A stretch of 5,630 nucleotides of DNA from UBA6019 sp036564345. Lineage in GTDB: Bacteria; Chloroflexota; Dormibacteria; Dormibacterales; Dormibacteraceae. Position numbers and translations under genes: made by a program. Shown in pieces: positions 5,352 through 5,630 of this stretch. Position 1 is the stretch's first letter. Each line of letters opens with the position of its first letter. The notes beneath the pieces are model-generated. The model ran no database searches and was not told the DNA's origin. It was given only the letters and a program-made list of their open reading frames with translations. Location of the stretch: contig DATCOZ010000137.1 of the NCBI GenBank assembly GCA_036564345.1, positions 1-5,630 of the forward strand, given 5' to 3'.

Positions 5352-5379
5352 AGTATAGCCAGCCTCCTCGCGCGGTCCG
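5352..5379 (-). promoter_or_regulatory. tRNA-Ala promoter
   Basis: On the minus strand TATACT (5357-5352) is a near-perfect -10 box, with CGGACC (5379-5374) as a weaker -35 at 16-bp spacing. The -10 ends 7 nt before the mature tRNA 5' end, so the transcript would start at or next to the first tRNA base and need little or no RNase P leader removal. Confidence 0.6.
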
Positions 5380-5394
5380 CAGGGCCCGGCGGGG

Positions 5395-5400
5395 TAGGCT
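5395..5400 (+). promoter_or_regulatory. Candidate -10 box of the lipoprotein gene
   Basis: TAGGCT, a common actinobacterial -10 form, ends 13 nt before the ATG at 5414, which would leave a leader of only about 6-7 nt. That fits the lack of a convincing Shine-Dalgarno before this gene. No clear -35 is seen. It is back-to-back with the tRNA promoter in a 69-bp gap. Confidence 0.4.
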
Positions 5401-5413
5401 TCGGGTTCCGGAA

Positions 5414-5630
5414 ATGACTCGGGTGATCGCCGTCCTGGCCTGCCTCGGCTTCGTCGCCTCCGCCTGCCAGCCCGTCGCCACCGGCAAGCCCGCGGCGACG
5501 GCGGCCCCCGCCGACCCGCTGGCGGCCGCCGACGCCAAGCTCTTCGCCGGCGACTACGACGGCGCCGAGGCCGCCTACCTGAAGCTCATCGCCGGCCAGA
5601 ATCCCACCGCCCAGGCCCACTACGTGCTCC
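5414..5630 (+). CDS. Probable lipoprotein with tetratricopeptide-like repeat (N-terminal part)
   Basis: The first 72 residues are in the window and the gene runs off the right edge. The N-terminus is a short lipoprotein signal: Arg3, a hydrophobic core (VIAVLACLGFVA), then ASAC with the candidate lipidated Cys18 followed by QP. The -3 residue is Ala rather than the preferred Leu, so the lipobox is slightly atypical, and a second Cys at position 10 lies inside the core. After an Ala/Pro linker, the stretch from about residue 40 (KLFAGDYDGAEAAYLKLIAG) has the pattern of a tetratricopeptide repeat helix pair (G-D-Y-x-x-A-x-x-x-Y), and NPTAQAHYVL begins the next. Such proteins sit on the outer face of the membrane as scaffolds or assembly factors. 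Here only the class can be given. The start is an ATG with a very short predicted leader. Confidence 0.75.
   Translation, partial: MTRVIAVLACLGFVASACQPVATGKPAATAAPADPLAAADAKLFAGDYDGAEAAYLKLIAGQNPTAQAHYVL

Noticed and set aside
5138..5620. Minus-strand open frame of 160 codons through tRNA-Ala
   Set aside because: It runs across the tRNA gene and antisense to the lipoprotein start, and its composition shows no protein family.

Overview
The window comes from a high-GC bacterium, most likely an actinomycete-type organism (Actinomycetota). Coding DNA is roughly 70% GC by eye, alternative start codons are used, -10 elements are of the TANNNT type, and a wax ester synthase/diacylglycerol acyltransferase (WS/DGAT) is present, an enzyme typical of lipid-storing actinobacteria. 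No species can be named from the sequence alone.

Layout. Positions 1-1166 (minus strand) hold a patatin-like lipid hydrolase, followed 6 nt later by the N-terminal part of a family-1-type glycosyltransferase. The glycosyltransferase runs off the left edge and carries an apparent one-base deletion. Positions 1167-1241 are a short divergent promoter region with an imperfect tandem repeat. Positions 1242-2732 (plus) encode the WS/DGAT, with a TTG start chosen from the ribosome binding site. After a 190-bp gap with a candidate hairpin and promoter comes a two-gene plus-strand operon: a GMC-family FAD oxidoreductase (2923-4509) and a small VOC/glyoxalase-fold metalloprotein (4530-4964). Positions 4965-5271 contain a strong intrinsic terminator that points leftwards, a likely 45-codon minus-strand gene ending just before it, and a roughly 51% GC segment with an 11-bp tandem repeat. 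Positions 5272-5344 are tRNA-Ala(CGC) on the minus strand with its own promoter. Positions 5414-5630 (plus) are the start of a lipoprotein with a tetratricopeptide-like repeat, cut by the right edge.

How the genes may work together. The left part reads as a lipid locus: an acyltransferase that makes triacylglycerol or wax ester diverges from a patatin-type acyl hydrolase and a glycosyltransferase that could act on a lipid or small-molecule acceptor. The GMC enzyme oxidises an unknown alcohol. Fatty alcohols are one candidate because of the WS/DGAT next door, but that is inference. The VOC protein is probably its co-transcribed partner.

The least expected item is the short minus-strand unit tRNA-Ala / 45-aa ORF / terminator. 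Its small ORF has a 7-nt perfect Shine-Dalgarno match and stops 6 nt before a textbook terminator.
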